Below, one piece after another: positions 45,984-55,625 of a stretch of 64,000 bases of DNA. This stretch comes from Deltaproteobacteria bacterium (GTDB lineage: Bacteria > Desulfobacterota > Syntrophobacteria > Syntrophobacterales > Syntrophobacteraceae). Each line of letters begins with the position of its first letter. Position 1 is the first letter of the stretch. The stretch lies in assembly GCA_012517315.1 (NCBI GenBank), contig JAAYVE010000021.1, positions 1 to 64,000 on the forward strand. Reading direction: 5' to 3'. The position numbers and the translations under genes were made by a program. The notes beneath the pieces were generated by a model that saw only the letters and a list, made by a program, of their open reading frames with translations, was not told the origin of the DNA and ran no database searches.

Positions 45984-47986
45984 CCACAAAGGAAAAGGCA
46001 AGAGCCGGGGATTCGGATGGGATGGGCGTGAACGTGGATGTGGAGGAGGTCTCCAAGGAGGAACTGGAAGAAATCCTCAGGCATGTGGACCGTGAGTCGG
46101 CGGCCCGCAAGCTGACGGGAATTCCCCGGTGGATCGTCTACTGGATCGGCGTCGCCTTTTCGTGTTTCCAAGTCTACACCGCCGCCTTCGGTCTTCTGCC
46201 CGCCCAGCTGCAGCGTTCCATCCACCTGGCTTTTGCCTTTGTTCTGGTCTTTCTTCTTTTTCCCTTCCGACGCACCGGCTCTGCCGATCGGCTCAAGTGG
46301 TACAACTACCTCACGGCGGTTTTTGCCGCATATGTGGGGCTCTACATGACCCTCAACTACCAGCGTATCATGCAGGCAGGGGGGGACTACGCCACGGTGG
46401 ACTACGTCTTTGCCGGATGCGGCATTCTCTTGACCCTGGAAGCTGCCAGGCGGGTGGTGGGACTTCCCATCATCACCATCGCCGTTGTCTTCCTGCTCTA
46501 TGCCTATTTCGGACCCTATTTCCCGGGCTTTCTCGCCCACCGCGGGTATTCCCTCGAGCGCATCGCGTCCCATATGTACCTGACCACCGAGGGAATCATG
46601 GGGATTCCCCTGGGTGTTTCCGCGTCGTTTATTTATCTTTTTGTGCTCTTCGGGTCTTTCCGGGAAAAGAGCGGACTGGGCCAGTTGTTCATCGACATCT
46701 CCAATGCCGTAGCCGGTTGGGCCTCAGGGGGACCCGCCAAGGTGGCGGTCGTCACGAGCGCCTTGGAAGGGATGGTTTCCGGGAGTTCGGTGGCCAACAC
46801 CGTGGAATCGGGAAGCTTCACCATCCCCATGATGAAGCGGCTCGGATACCGGCCGGAGTTTGCCGCCGCGGTGGAGGCTTCCGCTTCCACCGGGGGGCAG
46901 ATCATGCCTCCCATCATGGGGGCGGCTGCATTCATCATGGCGGAGTTTATCAATATCCCCTATCTGGAAATCGCCAAGGCCGCGGCCATCCCGGCGTGTC
47001 TCTACTTTCTGGGGGTTTTCATTGAGGTGCATTTTGAAGCCAGGCGATGCAAACTTCGGGGGATGAGCCGGGACGAGCTGCCCCGGTTCGGTGCGGTCAT
47101 GATGGAGCGGGGCCATCTCTTCTTACCCCTGGTGGCCATCATCGGTTTTCTGGTTTACGGGTATACCCCCTTGTACGCCGCTCTCATGGGCTTGGTCATC
47201 TGCATTCTTGCGGGGGCGTTGCGTAAGTCCACCCGCATGAGTCTTCGGGACATCGCCGACGGGTTCGAAATGGGGGCTCGCAACGCCATCGGCGTGGCCA
47301 TCGCGTGCGCCACCGCCGGGATCATCATCGGCGTCGTGACGCTGACCGGCCTCGGCCTGAAGCTGGCCCACGGGCTCATAGACCTGGCGGGCGGGTACCT
47401 GCTTCCCACGCTTTTCTTCACCATGATCACGTCCCTCATCCTGGGCATGGGGGCCCCTACCACCGCCAATTACATCATCACCTCCACCATTGCGGCCCCC
47501 GCATTGATCCTTCTGAAGGTCCCCCCCCTTGCGGCGCACATGTTCGTTTTCTACTTCGGTATCGTGGCGGACATCACGCCCCCTGTCGCTCTCGCAGCCT
47601 ATGCGGGATCGGGGATCGCCAAGTCGGATCCCATGAAGACGGGGTTTATCGCCACCAAACTGGCCATTGGTGCTTTCCTGGTCCCCTACATTTTTGTCTA
47701 CAATCCCGCAATGCTCCTCATCAACACCACCGCATTGAAACTTGCTCAGAATCTCGTCACTGCCGCTTGCGGCATGTTCGGGGCGGGGGTGTCCATGATC
47801 GGTTTCTGTTTCGCCCCCATGACATGGTGGGAGCGAGCCTGGTTTTTCGGGGCCGGACTCATGCTCATCGATCCTGGAACCTACACGGACCTCACGGGGC
47901 TTGGTGCACTGGCGGTGGGTGTTCTCTACCAGTTGCGGAAAAAGAAAACCACCGAAGGGGAAGTGGCCCTGGAATGCGCTCCTTGA
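45980..47986 (+). CDS. Fused TRAP transporter permease (4TM-12TM)
   Basis: The 668-residue product combines the small (DctQ-like, about 50-200) and large (DctM-like) permease subunits, as is normal for TAXI systems. Recognisable DctM-like features include FGSFREKSGLGQLFIDISNAVAGWASGGPAKVAVVTSALEGMVSGSSVANTVESGSFTIPMMKRLGY and ITSLILGMGAPTTANYIITS. Transport is driven by an ion gradient together with the upstream binding protein. The start is GTG at 45980, coupled to the DUF1850 stop. A methionine at 46022 gives an alternative start. Confidence 0.93.
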   Translation: MTTKEKARAGDSDGMGVNVDVEEVSKEELEEILRHVDRESAARKLTGIPRWIVYWIGVAFSCFQVYTAAFGLLPAQLQRSIHLAFAFVLVFLLFPFRRTGSADRLKWYNYLTAVFAAYVGLYMTLNYQRIMQAGGDYATVDYVFAGCGILLTLEAARRVVGLPIITIAVVFLLYAYFGPYFPGFLAHRGYSLERIASHMYLTTEGIMGIPLGVSASFIYLFVLFGSFREKSGLGQLFIDISNAVAGWASGGPAKVAVVTSALEGMVSGSSVANTVESGSFTIPMMKRLGYRPEFAAAVEASASTGGQIMPPIMGAAAFIMAEFINIPYLEIAKAAAIPACLYFLGVFIEVHFEARRCKLRGMSRDELPRFGAVMMERGHLFLPLVAIIGFLVYGYTPLYAALMGLVICILAGALRKSTRMSLRDIADGFEMGARNAIGVAIACATAGIIIGVVTLTGLGLKLAHGLIDLAGGYLLPTLFFTMITSLILGMGAPTTANYIITSTIAAPALILLKVPPLAAHMFVFYFGIVADITPPVALAAYAGSGIAKSDPMKTGFIATKLAIGAFLVPYIFVYNPAMLLINTTALKLAQNLVTAACGMFGAGVSMIGFCFAPMTWWERAWFFGAGLMLIDPGTYTDLTGLGALAVGVLYQLRKKKTTEGEVALECAP

Positions 47987-48003
47987 GGCCGGTGGGGCAG
48001 GAG

Positions 48004-51000
48004 TCAGGGGGATGCGTTTCCCCGGGTGATGACTTCCTTGAGGACTCGGCTCAGTTCGGACATTTTGAAGGGCTTGGGAACGACCCCACGGAAACCGAAG
48101 CTCGCGTAATGGGACATGACGACGTCCCCTGAATAGCCGCTGGAGACGATGGCTTTGATGTGAGGATCGATTTCCAGGAGCTTCAGGATGGCCTCGCGTC
48201 CGCCCATCCCCCCAGGAATGGTGAGGTCCATGATCACCGCATCAAAGGTCCGTCCCTGTTCCATGGAGAGGCGATAAGCCTCTACGGCTTCAGCTCCGTC
48301 TTTGGCGAACGAAACCTCGTAGCCCATTTGTTCCAGCATCTCCCCCACCACCTCCCGGACCACTTCTTCGTCGTCCATGATGAGCACTCTATAATGGCCG
48401 TCGGGCATGACGGGAAGGGAATCAACCGTTGAGGGAACTTCCTTTTCCGACGCTGGAAGATAGAGGGTGAAGACCGACCCGAGGCCGAGGATCGACTCCG
48501 CTGTGATGATGCCTCCGTGTTTCTTGATGATGGAGTAGGCCGTAGCCAGTCCCAGGCCGCTTCCCTTCTGTTTGGTCGTGAAATAGGGGTCGAAGATTCG
48601 GGAAAGGTGCTCCCTCGGAATGCCGTACCCCTCGTCACGAATGGAAATCTTGAGATAAGGGCCTGGCTCCAGCGGTAATCCCCTGCCGGTATGGACAAGG
48701 TGATTCTCGGCGAGGATCTGGATGACTCCTCCCTCCGGCATGGCCTGGACCGCGTTCATGACAATGTTGTGAATGGCATGGCTAATCTGCCCCTCGTCCA
48801 CCTCAGCAGCATGGAGATCCGGCGCGATGCTGAACTCACAACGAACGTTGGAACCGCGAAGGGCGAAACGGACCGATTCCTCCAGCAGGCTCGCCATGGA
48901 GACAGTCTTCTTGACGGGTGTGCCTCCGCGAGCAAAGGTCAGGAGTTGCTGAGTGAGGGTCTTGGCCCTGGTGGCCGCCACTTCGGCCTGTTCAAGGCGC
49001 TTGACGATGCGGTCTCCGGGAGAAGCAAACATCTTGGCCAGAGAAATGTTTCCCAGAATCCCCGTGAGAATGTTGTTGTAATCGTGGGCGATCCCCCCGG
49101 CAAGCACGCCCAGCGATTCCAGTTTCTGCCTTGTCAAGAGCTCTGCTTCCGCCTCCTTTTGTTCCGTCAGGTCCAGGACGATTCCCCTCAGGCCGCAGAC
49201 GGCCCCACCGCGTCTCACGGGACTGGAGTAAACAATGGCCGGGAAAACGGTACCGTCTTTCCTGCGAAGGTTACGCTCGGTTTTTCCGGGAGCCTTCTCC
49301 AATAGGGCCCGGATGATGGTTTCGGCCTCATGCTGGTCTTCCGGGGCCAGCCAATGGACCGCGTTCAACTCATGGGGCGCCTCCTCCATCGTGTAGCCGA
49401 AAGTCTCCCGCCCTGCCCGGTTGATGAAGGTGAGCACCCCTTCCAGGTTCATCTCGAAGACAGGCTGGGGGAGGAGGTCCGCCATCTCCCGGTAGCGTTC
49501 CTCACTCTCGCGAAGGGTCTCTTCCACCTTTTCCCGCTCGAGGATCTTCGACTTGAGTTCCGCGTTCATCTGATCCAATTCCATGCTGCGCTTGCTGAGT
49601 TGCTGGAAATGGTCTTCCAGGGCGCGGGACATGATCTGGAAATTGGCCACGAGGGAATGAATCTCCGCATTTTCGCTTTCCGGCCACTCCACGTTCCTTT
49701 GTTCCAGGAGTTTTTCGGGGAGGTTCGTCGTCACCTCAGCCAGGTCCTCGAGGGGTTTGACAATGCGTCGGCTGAGCAGGAGGGCGAGGGGTAGGGAAAG
49801 CAGGGAGAGGATCATCATCGTCGCGAAATTCCGCATGTATCGGGCGAACAGATGCCGCTGCTGAGGTGCAAGAGGCATCTCGACGATGACTTTCCAGGAG
49901 GTCTCCGGGGAAACCGCCGCCTCCTGCACGAAAGAGGTGCTGGTCCATCCCTTCACGGCGGGCGCGCGCCTCCCATGGGGAATCCATTGGTGAACTGAGC
50001 CGCGGACGCGATCGAAGGTGTCCCCCTCTTGGTGGAGTTCGAAAAGGTCCTTGGGTTTTCTGGAAGGGTTGGAAGCCGCCAGCACCCGGTTTTGTGCATC
50101 CACGAGAGTGATCTCCAGCAGGGTCCGCGTCTCCCCCGGCGGCAGGTATTCCTTGACGAGTCGGAGGTCGAAAGCACCCATGGCATAGCCCAGCAAGGCA
50201 TTTCCATCATGGATGGGCATAGACAGCGTGACGAGAGGCAGGTAATCGTCTCCTTTTCTCATGTAGAATACGGACAGGAGAGGATCTCCTGCCTCGAGCA
50301 TTTCTTCCTGGTTTGCCAGAGTCGAAAGGTCGAGTCCGATGTGAGGTTCCCCCTTATCAGCTGTGTGAGGATACACCTCCACCACCTTTCCCTTCTCGTC
50401 CACAATTTTGAACAGCCTGATGTCGGGGTACGCCGACATCAGGAGGTCCACGTATCGTTCCAATTCATCGCCGGGTGTCATCTCCGACTGAACCGCCCCC
50501 ATGACCAGGCCCGACACGGTATGGTAGTGGAGCTGGAGCCAGGACCGGAGATACGCCAGGACGTCGCTGGTCTTTTCTTCCAGCCTGTGAATGGCTTCCG
50601 ATTCGATGCGCTCCTTTTCTTTGCCGGCATTGAGAACGGACACGATGAGGGCGGGCATGATTACGGCCGTGACCATGACATTGAAGAGCGTTTCGTGCAG
50701 GCGGTCCTTCCTCAGGTTGCCCGGGTGGAGAAGCCGCTGGGGAAAGGGCAGGCAGGCCACGAGAAAATTTGCGATGACGGCGTTGGCGATTCCGTTCACC
50801 CCGTGCACGAGGGTGACAAAAAGTGTTTCTGACATTTCCACGTGCATGACGACAAAATGGAAGAACCACACCAGGGGCATACCGACAGAAACCCAAAAAA
50901 GGCCGTCGAGAAGGAGGAGATTCTTGCGAGCCGGTTTGAGAAGGCTTCCCACGAAACCGGCCTCGAGGGCGTAGATGAAGATGGAATAGGGATGCCCCCA

Positions 51001-51216
51001 TAGGAAATAGGTGTAAAAACTTGAAAAGAGTGCACAGAGGATCCCGGGAACCGTCCCGAAGCGGTAGGTGATAAGGAGGATCCCGATGCTTCCGAAGAGA
51101 AAATCCGTGCCGTACAGGATGTTGACGTGCGAAAGGTTGCCAAGAATGGTGAGGCAGAAAAGGGCGAAAAAAAGGAGGAGATCTCTCATGCTGGGTGCAG
51201 CGCGCTTTTCAAACAT
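48004..51216 (-). CDS. Membrane hybrid sensor histidine kinase with PAS and receiver domains
   Basis: The 1,070-residue product has about seven N-terminal helices of MASE1-like type (to about 200), a periplasmic sensory region (about 210-460, Cache-like), a further helix (MILSLLSLPLALLLSRRIV) with HAMP, coiled coil, a PAS domain (YREMADLLPQPVFEMNLEGVLTFINRAGRETFG), a HisKA domain with His711 in AGGIAHDYNN, HATPase (GSGLGLATAYSIIKKHGG) and a C-terminal receiver (VIMDLTIPGGMGG). It lacks a DNA-binding output. ATG at 51216 overlaps the upstream methyltransferase stop by 8 bp; a start at 51252 is possible. The input is unknown. Confidence 0.9.
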   Translation of the reverse strand: MFEKRAAPSMRDLLLFFALFCLTILGNLSHVNILYGTDFLFGSIGILLITYRFGTVPGILCALFSSFYTYFLWGHPYSIFIYALEAGFVGSLLKPARKNLLLLDGLFWVSVGMPLVWFFHFVVMHVEMSETLFVTLVHGVNGIANAVIANFLVACLPFPQRLLHPGNLRKDRLHETLFNVMVTAVIMPALIVSVLNAGKEKERIESEAIHRLEEKTSDVLAYLRSWLQLHYHTVSGLVMGAVQSEMTPGDELERYVDLLMSAYPDIRLFKIVDEKGKVVEVYPHTADKGEPHIGLDLSTLANQEEMLEAGDPLLSVFYMRKGDDYLPLVTLSMPIHDGNALLGYAMGAFDLRLVKEYLPPGETRTLLEITLVDAQNRVLAASNPSRKPKDLFELHQEGDTFDRVRGSVHQWIPHGRRAPAVKGWTSTSFVQEAAVSPETSWKVIVEMPLAPQQRHLFARYMRNFATMMILSLLSLPLALLLSRRIVKPLEDLAEVTTNLPEKLLEQRNVEWPESENAEIHSLVANFQIMSRALEDHFQQLSKRSMELDQMNAELKSKILEREKVEETLRESEERYREMADLLPQPVFEMNLEGVLTFINRAGRETFGYTMEEAPHELNAVHWLAPEDQHEAETIIRALLEKAPGKTERNLRRKDGTVFPAIVYSSPVRRGGAVCGLRGIVLDLTEQKEAEAELLTRQKLESLGVLAGGIAHDYNNILTGILGNISLAKMFASPGDRIVKRLEQAEVAATRAKTLTQQLLTFARGGTPVKKTVSMASLLEESVRFALRGSNVRCEFSIAPDLHAAEVDEGQISHAIHNIVMNAVQAMPEGGVIQILAENHLVHTGRGLPLEPGPYLKISIRDEGYGIPREHLSRIFDPYFTTKQKGSGLGLATAYSIIKKHGGIITAESILGLGSVFTLYLPASEKEVPSTVDSLPVMPDGHYRVLIMDDEEVVREVVGEMLEQMGYEVSFAKDGAEAVEAYRLSMEQGRTFDAVIMDLTIPGGMGGREAILKLLEIDPHIKAIVSSGYSGDVVMSHYASFGFRGVVPKPFKMSELSRVLKEVITRGNASP

Positions 51217-51826
51217 CGTCCGCGATAGTGTCCGTGCCTGGCGGGGCGCCATTGCCGACGGCGTAGGCGGTCATCGTCTCCCTGCCGCATTTCAGTCGGA
51301 AAAAAGGCAAGAGTGTTTCAGGAGGAAAGTGGCTGCCGTAAATGAGAACGGTCCCCGACCACCCCTTTAGAAGGAGTTCCAGATGGGTGACGGGTATCTC
51401 GGGATAGAGATAAAGGCAATCGCCACGCCAGATGTTCTGGTTCCTGTAATCCGCACAAATGAAGCTGACCGTCCCCTCCATGCCCAGGTCTCTGGAAGCC
51501 TTGGCAGCCGTACCGCAAAGGTCCGCATCGATCTCTATTCCCACCGACCGGGTGAAAAGACCCCCCAGGCAGGCCACGATTCCGTCACCGCTCCCAAGAT
51601 CCATGAAAAGCCGGTATCGGGAGAGGTTGACCCGCCGGAGAAAATAGTAAACATGATGCGGCCTGGAACTGGCCCATGCTCCCAGTTGCGTCAGGCGGTA
51701 GGGGAGGAGTCCTTTGCGCCTTAGGTCGTCATGGAGTCGGCCGTAATAACGGGTGATGCACTTGAAACGTTGGATCTGGCTCTTTTCCGTTGTGCGCTGA
51801 TCACCGAATGATGCTGTGCGGTTCAT
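51209..51826 (-). CDS. Class I SAM methyltransferase-like protein
   Basis: The 205-residue product carries a SAM-binding motif (YRLFMDLGSGDGIVACLGGLFTRSVGIEIDADLC), a second strand (TVSFICADYRNQNIW) and a typical late strand (GTVLIYGSHFPPE). Substrate unknown. ATG at 51826 overlaps the preceding beta-helix gene by 26 bp; residues of the longer frame to 51964 are out of keeping with the family. It is coupled to the hybrid kinase gene by an 8-bp overlap. Confidence 0.78.
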   Translation of the reverse strand: MNRTASFGDQRTTEKSQIQRFKCITRYYGRLHDDLRRKGLLPYRLTQLGAWASSRPHHVYYFLRRVNLSRYRLFMDLGSGDGIVACLGGLFTRSVGIEIDADLCGTAAKASRDLGMEGTVSFICADYRNQNIWRGDCLYLYPEIPVTHLELLLKGWSGTVLIYGSHFPPETLLPFFRLKCGRETMTAYAVGNGAPPGTDTIADDV

Positions 51827-52601
51827 GATAGCCTGCGGGGACCAAAGTGAGGGGAAATACCATGCACGATTTGCCCAGCAGAGTTCCCGGGTTGGTGACC
51901 GAGTTGCAGCCGATTTCCACCCCATCTCCGACGACGGCTCCAAACTTCCGGAGCCCCGAATCAATGAATACCCCCTCCACTTTCACCCTCACCGTCCCCG
52001 GCTTGATGCGCAGGTTCGCCAGCTTTGTCCCTGCCCCCAGATTTGTCCCGTTGCCGAGAATGCTGTCACCGATGTAGGCGAAATGGCCGGCTTTGGCCCC
52101 GTTGAGCATGATGCTCGATTTCATCTCCGTCGTGTGTCCCACCACACACCCGTCGCCGATGACGCACTTTCCCCGGATGTATGCGCCTTGACGAATTTCC
52201 GTGTTTGCTCCGATGAGAGTCGGTCCCTTGATGAGGGCTCCCGGTTCCACCATACAGCCCGGGCCGATTTGAACGGCCTCATCCCACAGCACGGCTCCGG
52301 CGCAAAGCACTGTCGCTTCGCTGGTCTCCTCTCCGTTCACCTGAACGCGGAGCTTCCCCTTGGTGATGTCGCCGCCCAGGATGTGAAAACCGCCCGTCCA
52401 CACGCGGTCGCGCCACAGAACCACCGTTTGGCGGAGGGGTTCCCCCAGAGCGCCGATGGCTCCCACGTTGGGAGTCAGGTGTTTGCCGAGGTATGGCGTC
52501 AAGGCCCCGAACACATCCCACACAACAGCGCAGTGGGCGAACAGGTCCCGGTGGGAAAAATCTTCAAGGTCGAAGAAAAGCTCCGGAAGCATGGTACGCA
52601 T
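51801..52601 (-). CDS. Left-handed beta-helix (hexapeptide-repeat) protein, GlmU-C-terminal-like
   Basis: The 266-residue product has many hexapeptide turns (VQIGPGCMVEPGALIKGPTLIGANTEIRQGAYIRGKCVIGDGCVVGHTTEMKSSIMLNGAKAGHFAYIGDSILGNGTNLGAGTKLANLR), the pattern of the acyltransferase half of sugar-nucleotide enzymes such as GlmU. The N-terminal nucleotidyltransferase domain is missing; about 90 residues of other sequence precede the helix. It could be an acyl/acetyl-transferase or a structural relative. No lysine/histidine pair diagnostic of a substrate could be assigned. Confidence 0.8.
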   Translation of the reverse strand: MRTMLPELFFDLEDFSHRDLFAHCAVVWDVFGALTPYLGKHLTPNVGAIGALGEPLRQTVVLWRDRVWTGGFHILGGDITKGKLRVQVNGEETSEATVLCAGAVLWDEAVQIGPGCMVEPGALIKGPTLIGANTEIRQGAYIRGKCVIGDGCVVGHTTEMKSSIMLNGAKAGHFAYIGDSILGNGTNLGAGTKLANLRIKPGTVRVKVEGVFIDSGLRKFGAVVGDGVEIGCNSVTNPGTLLGKSCMVFPLTLVPAGYHEPHSIIR

Positions 52602-52643
52602 GGTTCAGCTCCGTCGGCCTGTAACCGCCCGGGTCCAGGGCCT

Positions 52644-53075
52644 TCAGGGTGTGGAGAGCTTGGAATGTTCGATCTTCATACATTTGTTCATGACGACGGA
52701 AATCCCTCGTTCCCGGGCTCGGCCGGCAGCCTCCTCATGATGGAGGCCGAGCTGCATCCAGACGGCATCGGCGCCCACCTGGATCGCTTCCTCAACGATT
52801 CCTGGAATGGCCTCCACATTTCTGAAAATGTCCACCACGTCGATGTGTTCGGGGACGGACGCGAGGTCGGGGTAGCATGTTTCTCCCAGCACCCGGCTGA
52901 GCTTCGGATTGACGGGAATGATGCGATACCCTTTTTCTTTCAGATACTTGGCAACCTTGTGGCTATCCCTGTCCTCCTTGTCCGAGATTCCCACCACGGC
53001 CACAGTCCTGCTCTTCCTCAGCACCTCGGCTGCGTCCCGGTCCTGAGTGGATCCCATTTCCTGCGTTTCGCTCAT
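52644..53075 (-). CDS. CoA-binding (YccU-type) protein
   Basis: The 143-residue product is one CoA-binding Rossmann domain: TVAVVGISDKEDRDSHKVAKYLKEKGYRIIPVNPKL, then VDIFRNVEAIPGIVEEAIQVGADAVWMQLG and AGRARERGISVVMNKCMKIEH. Family members bind CoA or nucleotide; their role is unclear. ATG at 53075 has GGAAAGG upstream. Confidence 0.88.
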   Translation of the reverse strand: MSETQEMGSTQDRDAAEVLRKSRTVAVVGISDKEDRDSHKVAKYLKEKGYRIIPVNPKLSRVLGETCYPDLASVPEHIDVVDIFRNVEAIPGIVEEAIQVGADAVWMQLGLHHEEAAGRARERGISVVMNKCMKIEHSKLSTP

Positions 53076-53226
53076 TGTCAGTGCACCTTTCCATGCTCGG
53101 TGAGTGCAATCTCCCGCTCTCCTGCCGTTCGAGGCCGCCGTGGGGTCGGCCATTCGACGCAAAAGACGTGTTGCCGTGAGGGGGGTGTGCATGGCCCATT
53201 CCGCTGCGTGTAGGAACTTCCACGGC

Positions 53227-53577
53227 TCAAAGTTCCGGTGCCCCCGCAGGAATCAGGCAGACGAAAGCGAGCGTGTCCCCGCCGGTGTTTCTGATCTGGT
53301 GCGTTTCACCGGGCGGGATGAAGACCGCGTTCCCTTGGGACACGGGAACCCAGTGATCTTCCCGATACACTTCACCCGTTCCGCTATGGAAGAAGATTTC
53401 GTGTTCCCAATCGTGGGAATGAAGGGGTGTGTGGCCCTCTGGTTCCAGTTCGAAGATCCGCATGCAGAAATGGGAAGCTCCGTCGTCCCGCCCGATAAGA
53501 ACCCGCCCCGTAACGCCTTTTGCAGGACCGTTTCGGAAGTATTTAGCTGGAGCGTCTTTATAGTGCTGGATCTTCAT
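53227..53577 (-). CDS. Single-domain cupin
   Basis: The 116-residue product has the two cupin motifs: HTPLHSHDWEHEIFFHSGTGEVY (His, His and Glu metal ligands) and NAVFIPPGETHQIRNTGG (the fourth ligand His). It probably binds a divalent metal; reaction unknown. Its ATG overlaps the stop of the small membrane protein gene by four bases (ATGA). Confidence 0.88.
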   Translation of the reverse strand: MKIQHYKDAPAKYFRNGPAKGVTGRVLIGRDDGASHFCMRIFELEPEGHTPLHSHDWEHEIFFHSGTGEVYREDHWVPVSQGNAVFIPPGETHQIRNTGGDTLAFVCLIPAGAPEL

Positions 53578-53774
53578 GACATGAACTTTCTTTTGAGATC
53601 ATCCCAGGGGGCGAAAGCGGCAAAGACCACGGCGGAGATGAGATAGAACCCGAGGATGGATATGGGGAATGTCAGGTAGAGCAAGGCATAAACCGGAAAC
53701 AAAACTGCGAGGGATATAGCCAGCTTGACGCCCGTTCCGATCCATTGACTCTTTTGATTCTGCTTTTCTTCCAT
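53574..53774 (-). CDS. Small two-helix membrane protein
   Basis: The 66-residue product has a polar N-terminus (MEEKQNQKSQW), two hydrophobic segments (LAISLAVLFPVYALLYL and ISILGFYLISAVVFAAF) and a basic tail (DDLKRKFMS). It is coupled to the cupin gene. I recognise no family. Confidence 0.65.
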   Translation of the reverse strand: MEEKQNQKSQWIGTGVKLAISLAVLFPVYALLYLTFPISILGFYLISAVVFAAFAPWDDLKRKFMS

Positions 53775-54357
53775 TCCTTGTCTCCCGTCTTGACCATGGC
53801 ATTTTGGACAACCCGAACCGTCCCCCTCGAACCAGAGTGAGACTCTTCCCCCTACACCACTCCAATCCTGCGCACCACTGCCGAAGGCTCACGTGGATCA
53901 GTTTGAAAACGCGCGGGACCTGATGCTTTGGCCGACTGAGAACCTGGTGCGCCGCCTAGATGCGCTTCCCGAGACACTCGACCGCCAGGCGCATGGACAG
54001 GGGCTTTCCGACAGCTGTTTCTTGAGTCCATACACTAATGGACGGACAAGAGTTTTTCAAGAGGCATCACCGCGGCTCCACCCGCTCTGATGCTCCTGCG
54101 GTGTTCAAAAAGGGTTGCGTTCACCGGCCAAATCATTTAAAAGCTATTCGGTATTGAGTTTTTGGCTGCATTCACGGGTATTTCTTTTGTTCCTCATCCT
54201 CTTCTTGCATCTATTCTTCCCTTTGGGTATACGAGCGCCATGTCTTGGCAAATCGAGGGGACAGATCCGTGCCGGAGGGAGAGAGAGCTCAACTCGGGAG
54301 ACGGTGCCCTAGCTCTGGTGTAGTTCTCTATATTTCTCACTCATTAGGAGGATAAGC
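53775..54357. other. Regulatory region upstream of qmoABC
   Basis: About 580 bp without a credible gene; a 65-codon plus-strand frame at 53893-54090 is not protein-like. A possible sigma-70 promoter, TTGCAT, 17 bp, TATACG, lies at 54205-54233. The aprBA and sat genes, often found here in sulfate reducers, are absent. Confidence 0.5.
54205..54233 (+). promoter_or_regulatory. Candidate promoter for qmoABC
   Basis: TTGCAT, 17 bp, TATACG, 124 bp upstream of qmoA. The -35 is weak; support comes mainly from spacing and location. Confidence 0.35.
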
Positions 54358-55620
54358 ATGGCAAAGGCAGTAACGGAGAGTATTCTGGTGGTCGGAGGCG
54401 GCATGACGGGGCTCAGCGCCGCCATCGAAGCAGCAGAAGCGGGCCACGAGGTTTTTCTGGTGGAGAAGAACCCCTACCTGGGAGGCCGGGTGGCTCAGCT
54501 TCACAAGTATTTTCCCAAGTTGTGCCCTCCCACCTGCGGACTGGAGATCAATTTCCGCAGAGTCAAGAACAATCCCAGGCTCCATATTTTCACCATGGCC
54601 GAAGTGGAAAAGATCACGGGCCAGGAGGGTAACTGGGACGTGGCCATCAAACTCGCACCCCGGTACGTCAACGAAAAGTGCACCGGCTGCAACAAGTGCA
54701 GCGAGGTCTGCACCATGGAGATCGACAATCCCTTCAACTATGGCATGGACAAGATGAAGGCGGCTTATTTGCCGCATGACATGGCCTTTCCCATGCGATA
54801 TGTCCTCGACCCTGCACTGGTCAAGAGCCCGGAAGCACAGAAGGTGAAGGACGCCTGCCCTTACGGCGCCATTGACCTGGAAATGACCCCCAAGACCCTG
54901 GATCTCAAGGTTGGTGCCATCATTTGGGCCACCGGGTGGAAACCTTACGATGCCGGCAAGCTGGACACATACGGTTTCGGTCAGTACCCCAACGTCATCA
55001 CCAACGTCATGATGGAACGGTTGGCCGCATATAACGGTCCCACCCAGGGGAAGATTCTCCGGCCTTCCGATGGCAAGGAGCCACAAACCATCGCATTTCT
55101 CCAGTGTGCCGGATCCCGGGATGAAAACCATCTTCCTTTCTGCTCCACCATCTGCTGCCTTGCTTCCATGAAACAGGCAACCTACGTGCGGGAGCAATAT
55201 CCCGATGCGAAGATCTACATCTTCTACATCGATATCCGGGCAACGGATCGTCTGGAGGATTTCTACCGAAAGGTGAAAGAGGACCCCAACGTCCAGTTTT
55301 TCAAGGGCAAAGTGGCCAAGATCGAGCAGGACGAGGCCACCAAAGGCCTGATACTCCGCGTGGAAGACACCACTTCCATGACACTCCATGAGGTCCCCGT
55401 GGACCTTGTCGTTCTGGCTACGGGCATGCAGCCGAACACTTCTGAGACGCAGATTCCCTCCGCAGTACAGTATGACGACTATGGATTCGCCGCATCCCTC
55501 GAACCGGCTCCGGGCATTTTTGCCGCCGGTTGTTCGCGGACTCCCTTGGCTGTTTCGGAATCTGTACAAGATGGTACGGCAGCAGCACTCAAAGCCATCC
55601 AATCCGTTCTCAGGAGGTAG
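54358..55620 (+). CDS. qmoA: Quinone-interacting membrane-bound oxidoreductase subunit QmoA
   Basis: The 420-residue flavoprotein is HdrA-like: FAD motif ILVVGGGMTGLSAAIEAAEAGH (10-31), LPTCGLE-like CPPTCGLEINFRR, and a single cysteine cluster C108-x2-C111-x2-C114-x3-C118 (CTGCNKCSEVC). QmoABC links the menaquinone pool to adenylylsulfate reductase in sulfate respiration. Length and motif set match QmoA rather than generic HdrA. The ribosome site is AGGAGG, 7 bases from ATG. It leads the qmoABC operon; qmoB starts 5 bp after its stop. Confidence 0.95.
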   Translation: MAKAVTESILVVGGGMTGLSAAIEAAEAGHEVFLVEKNPYLGGRVAQLHKYFPKLCPPTCGLEINFRRVKNNPRLHIFTMAEVEKITGQEGNWDVAIKLAPRYVNEKCTGCNKCSEVCTMEIDNPFNYGMDKMKAAYLPHDMAFPMRYVLDPALVKSPEAQKVKDACPYGAIDLEMTPKTLDLKVGAIIWATGWKPYDAGKLDTYGFGQYPNVITNVMMERLAAYNGPTQGKILRPSDGKEPQTIAFLQCAGSRDENHLPFCSTICCLASMKQATYVREQYPDAKIYIFYIDIRATDRLEDFYRKVKEDPNVQFFKGKVAKIEQDEATKGLILRVEDTTSMTLHEVPVDLVVLATGMQPNTSETQIPSAVQYDDYGFAASLEPAPGIFAAGCSRTPLAVSESVQDGTAAALKAIQSVLRR

Positions 55621-55625
55621 ACTCA

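Noticed and set aside
53893-54090. 65-codon plus-strand frame upstream of qmoA
   Set aside because: No ribosome site, no hydrophobic or domain pattern; probably chance.
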